In this document: in pieces, positions 50,587 to 64,000 of the stretch
Layout: each line of letters begins with the position of its first letter
Numbering within the stretch: position 1 is the first letter of the stretch
Source of the DNA: Ipomoea triloba
Taxonomy: Eukaryota; Streptophyta; Magnoliopsida; Solanales; Convolvulaceae
NCBI RefSeq assembly: GCF_003576645.1
Contig: NC_044916.1
Coordinates: 33,483,800-33,547,799, forward strand
Direction: 5' to 3'
Length of the DNA: 64,000 nucleotides
Program-made: the position numbers and the translations under genes
The notes under the pieces: generated by a model
Seen by the model: only the letters and a program-made list of their open reading frames with translations
What the model was told of the DNA's origin: nothing
Databases searched by the model: none

Positions 50587-52140
50587 GCCGTCTATTTTAT
50601 CTAAATTTTGTATATATAAATGCTTAAATATCTATAAACCCTTCCCTTCATTATTATGATGATGATGTTGAACTGTAGTATTGCTGTCATCAATTTAATG
50701 TATATCTTCAATAAGTTAACCTAAAAGGGGTTAATGATGATGCCGGTTTATCATATATATCTATTGTAAACAAAGATGGTTTTGACAATATTTTTCGATT
50801 ATCCAATGGAACAGACATGCAAATTTGTGAAGAATGAATGCTTAAGTTCAAAGTTCAAACTCTCAGACATGCAAATTTCCAGAAAACCGGCCGGCAAGAC
50901 GAAAGGTTAGAAGCCTGTTTAAGGTCGCGCCCAGGGCTTTCTCAAACAACATTATATTCTGGTATGCAGCTTCTTATTTGTTCGATGTGGGACGTTTTCC
51001 TATTTCAAGAATGCTCTTTAACAGTTTAATGTTCCAATTGAATTGTGGCCCCCCTTGTTTTCCTCGTAGTCGTGTATAATAAACCATAACTAATTAAGAA
51101 GAGTAGGAGTTGTTTAAAAAATAAAAAAAGAACAAAAGAAGAGTAGGAGTTGAATAATAATAATAATATTCAACTTCTTTAGCTGTGCTGTTCTCTTTTT
51201 CTTGAAATATGATTGAAACGCACGTACGCCACTCATACTCATAATCCCCCTACCCTACCCTTAATTGCCTAATTAACAATTCTCTTTGCTACCCAAAAAG
51301 TCTGCAAACATGCATGTGAAGATGCTGATGCTTCTTTTTTATTTCTTTTTCAATAAAAGTTTCATCCTTTACTAATAAAGCTAGTCTCCCTCCATAATAT
51401 ATCCCTCACCACAATTACGAATGCAGAATAATCCCAATCAGGCTAAGAATACAAATTTGTATACATTTAGAAGGTTACGAGTTTGAATTTTGTTTTTTTT
51501 TTTTCATTTGAGCTGGTGAAATACATATGAGCAACTTATATTGGTTTACCACCTTGTAGTCTTTTGTCGGTTAGGATCACAAGGCAATGTTTATCCAGTA
51601 GTGTACTTTCGTGTAGTGGCTACGGACTCCCTTGTCACCCCCAAAAAAACTATAAGGAATGCTTCTCATATATGCTTTCATGATTGGAATTATAGAATTA
51701 CTGTATGTCATTAAAAAAATCCATAATTTTAAATAAATTATATAGATAAAATAAGAGTCTTTCATGAATCGTTATCTATGAGACTAGTAAAATTTTATAG
51801 TTTGTATATATTTAAGTTGCATAGAGTGAGTGGATATGTTGATTGTTTTACTTTATCGAGCCTGACAACAAAGATTTGTCCCTTGCTTGTCTCCTAATCT
51901 ATGGGACCTCAGGACTACCAACATTCTACAAACTACATACCTAACTAGCTCTTACACTTTTTAATATATATATATGTGTGTGCTTGAATTGTTAATACAG
52001 CACTGTCTGCCATTGACTCATCTTTACTCTAACAGACAAGTTGTCCACCTTCTCACTTTCCTCAACCCTGTCTCCTCCCACAAACTATATTCCATCAATC
52101 CCTGGCCTGCATTTCTCTCCTTCCACCTTAACCTTAAAAA
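50587..52140. other. Intergenic DNA
   Basis: E1-alpha 3' region followed by AT-rich sequence. No gene is supported. A frame at 50838-51029 has no protein-like features. Confidence 0.5.
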
Positions 52141-52143
52141 CCA

Positions 52144-52190
52144 CTATTTATAAGTTATAACCTCCTCTCTCTCTCTCTCTCTCTGTGTCT
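52144..52190 (+). promoter_or_regulatory. TATA box and (CT)n leader of the peptide gene
   Basis: TATTTATAAG lies about 60 bp before the first ATG, followed by a (CT)n tract at 52164-52184, a common plant 5' leader element. Confidence 0.5.
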
Positions 52191-52208
52191 CTGCAACTAA
52201 GATACTTG

Positions 52209-52457
52209 ATGATCATGCCGGGTTTTCGGGGGCACCAATATTGCATCCTCTTCCTGCTTCTCCTTTCATACATTGAGATCTCAGAAGGTTCAAGATTAAT
52301 GCCCAAAGCTTCCTGGGATCAAATGCTGCCCAAGAAACTCCCTTCCCCTTCTTCAGCTCCATCTAGGGGCACCAATTCTGTAAGTTCATCGTTCAAGTCT
52401 GTGAAAATTATGGATCAAAAGCTGCGGCCTTCTTCTTCTGATGATCGAAAAGTGTAG
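52209..52457 (+). CDS. Small secreted peptide precursor, IDA-like candidate
   Basis: 82 aa from the first ATG (a second ATG lies two codons later). The N-terminus has a clear signal peptide: hydrophobic core YCILFLLLLSYI (11-22), with likely cleavage near SEG-S (25-28). The mature part is basic and Ser/Pro-rich. Residues 39-56, MLPKKLPSPSSAPSRGTN, fit the register of the IDA/IDL EPIP motif (consensus PIPPSAPSKRHN): shared are M-L-P-K, P, P, S-A-P-S, a basic residue and the final N. The K-R-H-N end is only partly kept (R-G-T-N), and unlike many IDA precursors it continues 26 residues beyond. IDA-like peptides bind HAESA-type receptors in abscission, lateral root emergence or stress. A PIP/CEP-like relation (SxPS core) is an alternative. 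Intronless, as IDA genes are. Confidence 0.6.
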   Translation: MIMPGFRGHQYCILFLLLLSYIEISEGSRLMPKASWDQMLPKKLPSPSSAPSRGTNSVSSSFKSVKIMDQKLRPSSSDDRKV

Positions 52458-53517
52458 CTAATCTGATCTGTGTAACCCATGCCAGCTCAGATCAGAACGC
52501 ACAGCCAAAAATTAAAGCTAATCAGCTAAGCTAAGTTGCTGATTCAATTCATTGGGTGTATGTTTGATTTGATGATATAATGGAGGCCAGGCCTGACAGC
52601 TTGCTAGCTAGCTTTCAAGAGTGCCTCTTTATCTGATCTACACCAATATATAATCAAGCTAAGGCGAAAAATCCATTCTTGTTCATTTCAGCATACGTTT
52701 GGCAATCCAAAGGGATTGCTGGCTGGAAGGCTTAGCTTGGCTACGATATGATGATGATGATTTGGAAGGCATTATATATTTAATTTGTAGATTCTTTCTG
52801 TCCACAGCATGTACTTATAGCAAGTGTACCTACTATTGTAAATTAGTTTTGGAGCATATATATATATATATATATGATGACACCACCTTTCTTACTGAAT
52901 TCATGATGAAACTTGTACTATATATATAAATTCTTCTTAAATAAGTGAATTTTTCTTAAATTGAGTCCAATATCCTACCATGAAATGTAGCGTTCATAAC
53001 TACACAAATACGGAGTATAATAAAATAGAAGGGAATTAACACAAGTCTAAGAAATTAAATAGAGGAGATTGTTGTTGCTACTAACTATAGCTCTGACATA
53101 AAAATTAGTCAATAAAAATTTATATGAAATTTCTTTTATTCAACATTAACATTTTAAATAATTTGACTCACATGCACATTATAAATAATTCATAAGTAAT
53201 TTTGGTGCATTCCTTTCTGAAGAATTCTTGCGTGTATTGACTAAAAAAAGTTGTGAGTGTGTATATGTCTATGTGTGGGTATATATCTACATCAATCGAT
53301 CACCATTCCAAGTTAAATTTTCTTTCACAGTAATATAATGCTAATAATTAATATTTATCATATATGAGGCCATCACAAGACTACATCAACTATATAATGC
53401 ATTATCTAGACATGATATAAATTAACAATCGAACATACCAAAAACTAAATGAAAAACACACACACATATATAATAACTTAAACGAAAGCAACGAGAAATG
53501 GTTCATAATCAATCATA
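52458..53517. other. Intergenic DNA
   Basis: 3' region of the peptide gene, an (AT)n run near 52856-52875, and AT-rich sequence without a supported gene. Confidence 0.5.
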
Positions 53518-53739
53518 TCAAGTGGAAGTAGAATGATTTTCTTCATCATCATGGTGCTTGATCTTTTTCTTATCATTGTTGAAAACAGTTTCAATAACCT
53601 TTTTAGCCATCAACTCCTTCACCGACTTTTTCTTAGGTGGAATCAAACTCTTCCCCTTATTACCTTTGCTTTTTCCTCTATTCTCGTCATTGCCTCCTCC
53701 ACGATGGCTACTTTCATAGTTGTCACCCATCTCGATCAA
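53518..53739 (-). CDS. Small charged plant protein, unknown function
   Basis: 73 aa, no intron, start MIEMGDNYESS (or the second Met three residues on). Composition is highly charged: a Gly/Asn/Lys-rich N-terminal part, a KSLIPPKKKSVKELMAKKVI block (about 30-50), and an acidic His-rich end (KHHDDEENHSTST). The 'PPKKxSVKxxM' block recalls a group of short plant proteins with a PPKRxSVKxxM core; that link is from memory. There is no signal peptide. A TATAAAT box lies about 115-120 bp upstream on the minus strand. Expression evidence would decide. Confidence 0.5.
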   Translation of the reverse strand: MIEMGDNYESSHRGGGNDENRGKSKGNKGKSLIPPKKKSVKELMAKKVIETVFNNDKKKIKHHDDEENHSTST

Positions 53740-53852
53740 TATATCTCCACACTTATTCTTTATTCCACTCTAAACTAATTATGTATATATATGTATGTAG
53801 GTATGCTTGTTGCTATACTTTCAGATGAAGATCGAATACAACACCCCAGGCC

Positions 53853-53859
53853 ATTTATA
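53853..53859 (-). promoter_or_regulatory. TATA box of the small charged protein gene
   Basis: TATAAAT on the minus strand, in the context TCTATAAATGGCC, lies about 115 bp before the start codon at 53739. Confidence 0.5.
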
Positions 53860-54940
53860 GAGCTAGAGAAAGTTTGGATGGTGTTATTTTATATATATAT
53901 ATATATATATAAAAGTTATATATACAAATTTAGTTACGTTGCATTGTAGTTTCTATGTAATTATGTGTGTTTTTCTTCAATATTTATCTATTTTAATTCT
54001 CTAATTTTTTTTTTTTAAACTTAAGTAATCTCAACTTGGTTGGACTAATCCTAAGCTCATAGAACTCCGCCACTAAAGCCTCTGCAGATTTACATCACAA
54101 GTCACACAATCAACCCATCGGTCATATCATAATTTTCATGTACGTATAAGCGATCCAATCCAGTCTTCAATAATAAAATTATCAATATGTAAGCTAAGAC
54201 CCGGTGTATATACACATACCTAGAGTATGATTCTAACTCTTTAGTTTATTATCTCCATACATGTAGAAAAAAATGTAAGCATCAACAACCGGGAGTTATG
54301 GCGGGAGGCTAGTAAGTTTAACATTTCTTAATTCTTATTGTGTATTAAAGTGATTACGTGGATCATGTGCTTACAAAAAAAAACCGATCACATCCGGCTT
54401 TTGTGTGGGAGAAAAGAGTTCTAGCTAGCACTAAGATCAATCATGATTATGTTTGTGGTCACCACCCAAGAAAGTGTACTAGGTAAATCTTATCTTGCAT
54501 GTGATCTTAATTTGCAAATGATCACAATGAGATAAACCAATCTAGGTTACCTATAATTTACTGACTCAAATCAAGAAGGCTAATAGGTCGTTCCCATTAG
54601 AGGTCATAATAATAATTTCGTGATGATTTCTCCTTAATTGCTTACACAAAAAATTTATAGAATTTGGAGGTTAATTTTCCAACATTAACAAGAAACTTTC
54701 ATGGTGATTTCTTGACAAGTTCAATTTCTATCAAGGCATCAAGGTTTTAAACCGAATATGAGCATTAATTAATACGTAGATGCAAGCCAAGAAATAAATA
54801 AATAATTTTTTGCGTTCATATACAGTGAAATACTCGGTAGTTATATATGCTATTGAAATGAAATTATCATTTGATAGATCTAGACAGAGTTTGCGGTGAT
54901 TTTTTTAAAATTATTTTTATTGTAGTTTCTACGTAATTGT

Positions 54941-55582
54941 GGCTATGTTTGGCAAACCTAGCTGAAAAGGTAGCTGAAAGTTGAAAAGTGGCTGAAAACT
55001 GAAAAGCTATAAGCTCGAAGCTGAAATCTGAAGAGCTGTTATGCTTAAATGTGTTTGGTAAAATTAACTTTTTGATAAGCTGATAAATGTAAAAAAGACA
55101 AAAAAAAGGATATCTTCATACAATTTAAGTAATTTTAAATTTAAATGGGTTTGTTTATATATTAAAATATAGATAATGAAATCAATATATTTAAATAAAA
55201 TATAAAGTAAGAACGTACATTTGAAAATATATAAAGTAAAAAAAATATTTATAATTCATAAGATTAGTCCATACAAAAATTAATATTCAAACACAAATGT
55301 CAAACTGAAATTACAACCCAACATAATGAAAAGAAAATGTCAAAAGGGTTTTAATTGACAGAAGTAAATGATGTCATTTATTTAAAATAATAAGGATATA
55401 GATGGAAAAAAGTTAAAAAGCTACTAGCTTATTTTTGAAAAGCTACCCCAAGTAGCGTTTCAAAAGAAGCTCTTATATTAAGCTACTAGCTTATTTTGAG
55501 AGCATTACCAAACAGAGCTTATAGCTTATTAGTAGCTTAAAATAAGCTATAAGCTCCTAAATAAGCTCTGCCAAACAGAGTC
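54941..55582. mobile_element. 642 bp TIR element, copy 2 (3 bp TSD)
   Basis: Starts GGCTATGTTTGGCAAACCTAG and ends CTCTGCCAAACAGAGTC, with TGT duplicated on both sides (54938-54940, 55583-55585). Colinear with copy 1 at 35053-35676 throughout, including ATCTGAAGAGCTGTT and AGCTACTAGCTTATTTTGAG blocks. Non-coding. Confidence 0.75.
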
Positions 55583-55924
55583 TGTGTGTCTTTTATCTCA
55601 ATGTTTCCATGTTTAAATTCTATATGATTTTATTGCTTTTGTGGATGTGAACATATATACTATTAAGAATTTAAGACAATAATGGTAGAGAATAGTCGTC
55701 TTAAAATGGGTGATCGAGTGAGGCATGAATCTCATATTAAAAGTCAAGAGTACAATTAATAGACACAATGTATACCTTTGGATATAGTAGTAGTACGTAG
55801 TTACGGTTATATTATCACCCAAAAAAATTGTAAAAAAAAAAATCAAAAATAGAACTATCTAAAAGAGATGGTCAAATGAGCAAAGCATGATTCTTACCTC
55901 ATAAACAAAATTTTTCAAGTGTGA

Positions 55925-56275
55925 TTTAGCTAAGTGTGATTCTTGTACCTCATACACAAAATTCATGTTTATAATGTACGGAATTTATGTTCAGAAAGCA
56001 CATAATTCATGTTCATAATACACACACATAAATACCATATAATGAACATGAATTTTGTGTATTATGATCATAGATTATGTGTATTATATAACTGAGAACA
56101 CATAAATACTTAACATAATACACAGAATTCATATTCATAATGCACAGAATTCATGTTCATTATATCGTGTTTATGTGTATGTGCATTATGAACCTGAATT
56201 ATGTGTATTAGACTAGGGTGTACAATGCAATGTGAACCCTGGTCCACAATATAATTTGTCGTGTGATAAAGGCAT
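55925..56275 (+). repeat. Dispersed repeat copy Z
   Basis: Internally repetitive in AATTCATGTTCATAATGCAC and TTATGTGTATTA words. Ends with GACTAGGGTGTACAATGCAA and GTCCACAATATAATTTGTCG. Related copies are X (16015-16320) and Y (26262-26450). Confidence 0.5.
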
Positions 56276-56711
56276 ATTATGAGGTTTTCAAAAAAAAAAA
56301 AGAAAAAAAAAAGGACATATTATGAGTAATATGAAATAGATTTTTTAAGCTTCTTCAAGTGTAGTTCAGAGGACTGGAATTAGTGAAAGGTGGTATGATG
56401 GTTCTTACCATTATGGGCGACTCTTCTTCTCCCAAAGTGAAGACTAGTTCCAAAGATGGGTGTCATATTTGGGAACTCCAAGTCATGACCTCTAATGATC
56501 TAGTTGCAAAGGTAGTTAATATCTTTAACTCAATTATAAAATTTATCAAAATTCTTAAGGTGTCAATTTGTACTGGGAATAACTTTGGACATGTCTAGCT
56601 TCACCCAATACTGAAAGAACATATAATCTAATACAAATTGTCACAATTATCAACACCTTAAAATATACCCTGTATTTCCTAAAAATCCTATAGTGTACTT
56701 TTGACCATGAG

Positions 56712-56752
<41 letters not shown>

Positions 56753-57172
56753 AAAGTTGCTTTGTTTCCTACAAGGTTTAATGGAAGAAGAGAAACTCAT
56801 TTAACATTATAAATTACACACCATTTCCTACTTCACTATTAACTGCTTGGAAGTTGCCAAATCCATTGGACTGCATATGAATTCGACAATGACAATATCC
56901 GTAATAATGAGGAGGAGTGTTGTTTCTCAAATTCAAGACTTTAATCAATTATTTTTAAATTATGTAATTACATATATGATAACATTATCTTTTTTATTTG
57001 TTAAAGTAATCTAACATTTTGTGAACCAAACGACTCTAATGGAAAAAATATCATATTTAATTTTATTTGTAAAGTTGGTCCCTCATAACAAAAAGAATTC
57101 CTTTTGTGATCTTAAGAACTAATTTACAAACCCTAAATAATTATGTATGAAGATGGATGACTGGCATTGACT

Positions 57173-60058
<2,886 letters not shown>

Positions 60059-61044
60059 TTCCTAAAAACCATAGAGCAGAAAGTCAATCCACATGGAAAC
60101 TCTATAAACGAAGTGAATCAATCAAATTGAATAGATTTTACAGCTAAACAAACTGAAAAGGAGAGAGAGTGTGTGTGTCTGTGTGTGTATTGAGTTGGAT
60201 ACCTCGTGTGTGCGCTTGTGTCACTCTGAGGGCACACTGTAAAGTGTTGTATATGTAGGAAGAGGAAGACGGTGGAGTCTTGATGATTAAGGCAGTCCAT
60301 ACAACAAATACTGCTTTGCACATTCTTTTAATAGCAATTTTAGTCTTGTGGAAATGAACCTCAGGCCTCAACCGACTCGAAACACCTTAATGCACCGATT
60401 CATTGATTGCATCCCGTCTAAGCAATACAATTCAAAAAATACTTTAGGTTATATATTTTTGGAGTGGTATTATTATTATTATATTATTATATAACAAATA
60501 ACATCACCACCACACCACAGGCCACTACCACCACCTTCACCACCACCACCACCACATTACCACCATTTATATCATTATTATTATTATAAATATTACTCAA
60601 TATTACATTCTAAATAAAACAATTAAAATATTTAATTATACAATTATGCTCATTTTTTTAAAATGAACCAAACACGATAAGCCTTATTAACTCATCAAAC
60701 CAAAAAAAAAAAAAAGGTCAAAACGACATCAAAATAGGCATTCACCTCAACCTTAGCTTTAACCTGTATTCTCATTCTACAACAGACAACATATATCAGT
60801 AATTTGGATCCACAATAAGAATACAGAATATGAAACCTGAAATATATCAGGGATGGTAGTTAGGCCTGTTAGTTTATGCTATGCAATTTGCATGGTACAA
60901 AAATCTACAAGTTGGAACTTCAGCTTCTACGTCTTAAACTGGCGGTATACCCCAAAACGAAGCATCCTGCAAAACAAGCCCAGAGTTCACAAGGCTCCAT
61001 AATGTCAACTACCCTGATGCAACAAAATACACTTCCATCAGAAA
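60059..61044. other. RABC1 leader/promoter and intergenic DNA
   Basis: Includes a (GT)n run near 60167-60188 within the RABC1 leader or promoter, a (CAC)n tract at about 60535-60556, and (ATT)n stretches. No supported gene up to the PHD-finger stop codon. Confidence 0.5.
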
Positions 61045-63165
61045 CTAGGTTCTCGTATCCAGAACGATTGTTCTATCCACATTCTCTCCCATCACCGCCA
61101 AGTTCTCCTCATAGTTCAGAGTTTTGGCAGCATTTAGAAGCATGTCCACACCTCCTGATTTATCTAATGCATCCTCATCCTTTGATTTCTGCTCATCTAG
61201 CCCTCCTGTGCACATCTGTGCTCTCTGTCTCAACTTATTTTCAAATTTCTCATATGACCTTTTCACCTTGCATATGCGCTTAATTCCTGCTTCACATTTT
61301 CCACAAAACCACTTTCCTTTAGGAATCGAAGTCCTTGGGGGTTGCAAGCAGTAGATATGATATGCACGATCACAGCCATCACATAGGACAATTTGAGTGT
61401 CATCACGATCAGTCAGGCAAATTCTACAAAGACATGATGGACAATACCAGCGGGGACAATAAGAATTCAACTCCTTTCTACTCAAGCATCTCTCGTGGTA
61501 AAATTTGTGAAGGCAGAAGTTATGGCCACATATTTGGAACTTTTCACCACTTTTTACTTCAGTTTTGCAAACATTGCAAACAGGCTCTTCGTCAAAAAGT
61601 TGAACTTCATCATCCGCTAAGCCATTTGAACTCTCCTCCAACTCTATGAGCTTTTCTAATTTCATAAGCTCATCATCATGTACATCCATCGGTGCTCTAG
61701 GGGCATTCAGTCTTTCACACACTACACAGTTGTCATGGGGTGATTCAATCCCCTTTGCAGTACAGTTGGCACAATACCAACTCCTTGGAGGAATTTCTTT
61801 AACTGCAGGCTGAATGCAGGAAACATGATACATCTCCTCGCATGAATCACACACTAAAGAATCAATTCCATCTGCTTTTTCTCCACAGTGCTTGCAAGTA
61901 CATGCCTTGGGGCGCTCTGCTCTGCTATGCATGTGACGTGTGTCATTTTCTTGTGTAACAAACTGGAAACCAAAAAAGAAAAAGCAGCAAGCTATCAATT
62001 GAGTTTGTACCAAGCTATAAAGTCTTCAAGCCAACTACTAAATCATGTGTCAAAACCATATCTTGTAAACTACTCCAAAACTTTCACAGAACGTATGCAA
62101 TGAACTCATACTTGAGGATAAGAATTGAGACAAAATGATGCTGAACACAAATAAAAATATACTTCGCAAATAGTCCTACTCAGAAGTAAACCTAAAGTGC
62201 TATACTGCTATTTAAGGGAAAGATGTAGCTTGAGAAGAACTGAAGAGCAAGTGAATACTAAATGTTACTTCGATCTCTTTCTGTATGTCTCAAAAACTGA
62301 TGACAGGCAAATGTGCAAACACTGTAGAAGCCAGGTCACCCATGACCCCCATATCTCTCAATGTTAGGAAAGATCTTGAGTGCATATTGCAAGTAAAGAA
62401 CTCCCCTCAGAAACTACAGACCTACCAGAATCAACTTTACCACCAATCTACCAGTCAAAAGCAAAATTAATGAAGCAAATTATATTGAAAAAAAAAATCT
62501 TACATTATTCTTGTCATCCTCGGAAATATTGTGTGCCATACCAGCCACCTGTTACCCAGATAAAATGATTAGAAAAAACATATCACACAAATAAAACCAA
62601 AGAGAGAGAGAGAGAGAGAGGGGGGGGNNNNNNNNNNNNNNNNNNNNNNNNNNNNNNNNNNNNNNNNNNNNNNNNNNNNNNNNNNNNNNNNNNNNNNNNN
62701 NNNNNNNNNNNNNNNNNNNNNNNNNNNNNNNNNNNNNNNNNNNNNNNNNNNNNNNNNNNNNNNNNNNNNNNNNNNNNNNNNNNNNNNNNNNNNNNNNNNN
62801 NNNNNNNNNNNNNNNNNNNNNNNNNNNNNNNNNNNNNNNNNNNNNNNNNNNNNNNNNNNNNNNNNNNNNNNNNNNNNNNNNNNNNNNNNNNNNNNNNNNN
62901 NNNNNNNNNNNNNNNNNNNNNNNNNNNNNNNNNNNNNNNNNNNNNNNNNNNNNNNNNNNNNNNNNNNNNNNNNNNNNNNNNNNNNNNNNNNNNNNNNNNN
63001 NNNNNNNNNNNNNNNNNNNNNNNNNNNNNNNNNNNNNNNNNNNNNNNNNNNNNNNNNNNNNNNNNNNNNNNNNNNNNNNNNNNNNNNNNNNNNNNNNNNN
63101 NNNNNNNNNNNNNNNNNNNNNNNNNNNNNNNNNNNNNNNNNNNNNNNNNNNNNNNNNNNNNNNNN

Positions 63166-63196
<31 letters not shown>

Positions 63197-63342
63197 TGTG
63201 TAAAGAGAGACAGAAGGAACCCAAAAACTGGGAGAGCTTGAATGCCATGTACCTGAGTCTGGAAATAAGACATAGATTTCTCTGAAAGACACTTTGAAAT
63301 AGCTAGAATTTCACTCCCAAACTTATGAAGCTTTGTCCACAT
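61045..63342 (-). CDS. Multi-PHD-finger protein (EHD3-like), 3' part
   Basis: Nuclear chromatin-reader type protein. Visible exons are 63342-63253, 62548-62504 and the terminal exon 61962-61045, all in phase 0 with GT/AG borders. The last exon (about 305 aa) has a first PHD (CTCKHCGEKADGIDSLVCD ... WYCANC), a central Cys/His cluster (CNVCKTEV ... CGHNFCLHKFYHERC ... WYCPSC) and a third PHD (CRICLTDRDDTQIVLCDGCD ... KGKWFCGKC), with the family phrase LQPPRTSIPKGKWFC, then a basic helix (IKRICKVKRSYEKFENKLRQ). PHD fingers commonly read histone H3 tails. The layout resembles the PHD finger protein EHD3 group (flowering time in rice), a tentative assignment. The 5' exons lie beyond 64000 or in the 538-base gap inside an intron between the first two visible exons, so the model is partial. 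Confidence 0.8.
62600..63194. other. Assembly gap bounded by (GA)n/G tract and poly(G)
   Basis: (AG)n at 62600-62620 runs into seven G, then N from 62628 to 63165, then about 29 G. The gap lies in an intron of the PHD gene. Frames read across it are artefacts. Possible missing exons cannot be excluded. Confidence 0.95.
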
Positions 63343-64000
63343 CTACAAATGAGCAGATGATTGAGACATCAGCAAATTGAAAGGTTTTATTATCCAAACA
63401 CAAAACATACAATAAAAGACTAGTTATCAAGCATGCAAAACCATCCCACACTCAAAAAGATTCTGTCAACATAGATTTTGGACAACAATGTTCACAATAT
63501 CTGATGGATCCAATTTCCTTTCTTCTGCATTAAAATTCCACTTTATACCAATTCAAGTCAACAGGCATTGATTAAAGGGCCCAATAATCAGATATAACTT
63601 GAAAAGCATCACAGCATACAGCAATCACAGGCGTAAATAGAACCAAACATAAAACACTCACAAACACAACGAAAAGGATAAGGGCACAGATTCTTAAAGA
63701 ATGGACAAGTGTAATTGCATAATCAGTTTTGTATAATCACATAACCATATTAAAAGGAATCCTAACACTTGCTGCACAATATCCCTTTGCAACCATAACA
63801 TGATAACTACAGGAACCTTACTAAATCCTAAAAAATCTCTTCGCAGTCAAATGGGAACCCCTCTAACAAAATCCACTTATCCTAAAATAAAACCAATAAA
63901 TACTGCGCAAAAAGAACCAGAACAGGTTCATTCTTATCAGACTTATCAAGGGATATGCAAAACCTCTATGAAGGATAGAAATGCCTGAGATATCTCTCTT
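63343..64000. other. Probable intron of the PHD-finger gene
   Basis: An acceptor (TTTGTAG) directly precedes the exon at 63342, so this stretch should be an intron of the minus-strand gene. I see no further exon before the window ends. Confidence 0.45.

Larger units (their letters stand above)
53860..57172. other. Intergenic, repeat-rich
   Basis: Holds (AT)n at 53890-53911 and 56714-56748, the second copy of the 3-bp-TSD element (54941-55582), and dispersed repeat copy Z (55925-56275). A frame at 56383-56598 (MVLTIMGDSSSPK...) could be a retroelement scrap but is unsupported. Confidence 0.5.

Noticed and set aside
56383..56598. 71-codon plus-strand frame (MGDSSSPK...)
   Set aside because: The first half looks faintly like a retroelement gag start, but it is too short and no flanking element was found.
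61124..61649. Plus-strand frames over the PHD region
   Set aside because: They mirror the Cys-rich PHD exon on the minus strand and lack conserved features.
62552..63342. Long minus-strand frames of 221-257 codons
   Set aside because: They run through the N gap and consist mostly of unknown residues; only the exon at 63253-63342 is real.

Overview
The window reads as AT-rich plant nuclear DNA, most likely from a eudicot. Its genes carry canonical GT..AG introns. The families are plant-specific or plastid/mitochondrial: ACC oxidase, plastid NAD kinase, a PLS-type PPR protein, a RABC-class Rab and branched-chain E1-alpha. The intergenic space is full of microsatellites, MITEs and tRNA-derived SINEs. 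I cannot name the species from sequence alone. An asterid such as Convolvulaceae is a guess. One assembly gap lies at 62628-63165.

Layout. 1-4.9 kb: gene-poor DNA with an (AT)n run and a TIR element. 5.1-6.4 kb (+): a three-exon ACC oxidase. 8.2-14.2 kb (-): an eight-exon chloroplast NAD kinase (NADK2 type, 1024 aa). 16.8-21.9 kb (-): a ten-exon USP-like-domain protein kinase (638 aa) whose stop codon lies inside a small TIR repeat. 22.4-23.7 kb: a 1290 bp Mutator-like element with 10 bp target duplications, carrying a frameshifted gene fragment (a Pack-MULE). 24.8-28.2 kb (-): two tandem copies of the RNA polymerase subunit RPB9 gene, then a LINE-type zf-RVT fragment. 29.1-30.5 kb (-): a two-exon plant protein of unknown function. 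30.6-39.8 kb: gene-poor and repeat-rich. 39.8-41.9 kb (+): an intronless PPR protein. 45.5 kb (+): a short orphan first exon with a mitochondrial-type leader. 48.4-50.6 kb (+): nine-exon mitochondrial branched-chain 2-oxoacid dehydrogenase E1-alpha, with a one-base deletion in exon 5 as assembled. 52.2 kb (+): a small secreted peptide precursor with an IDA-like motif. 53.5 kb (-): a small charged protein. 57.2-60.1 kb (-): six-exon RABC1/Rab18 GTPase. 61.0 kb to the right edge (-): the 3' part of a multi-PHD-finger protein, interrupted by the gap.

The genes do not form a functional cluster, as expected for a plant chromosome. NADK2 supplies plastid NADP+, E1-alpha works in mitochondrial Leu/Ile/Val breakdown, ACC oxidase makes ethylene, RPB9 belongs to RNA polymerase, and the PPR protein should act on organelle RNA. 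The most interesting material is the Pack-MULE, the diverged RPB9 tandem pair, the IDA-like peptide, the E1-alpha frameshift, and the repeat families that recur across the window. I found no CRISPR, operon, viral or toxin system. All exon borders were derived by hand from reading frame, splice sites and remembered family sequence, with no searches run.
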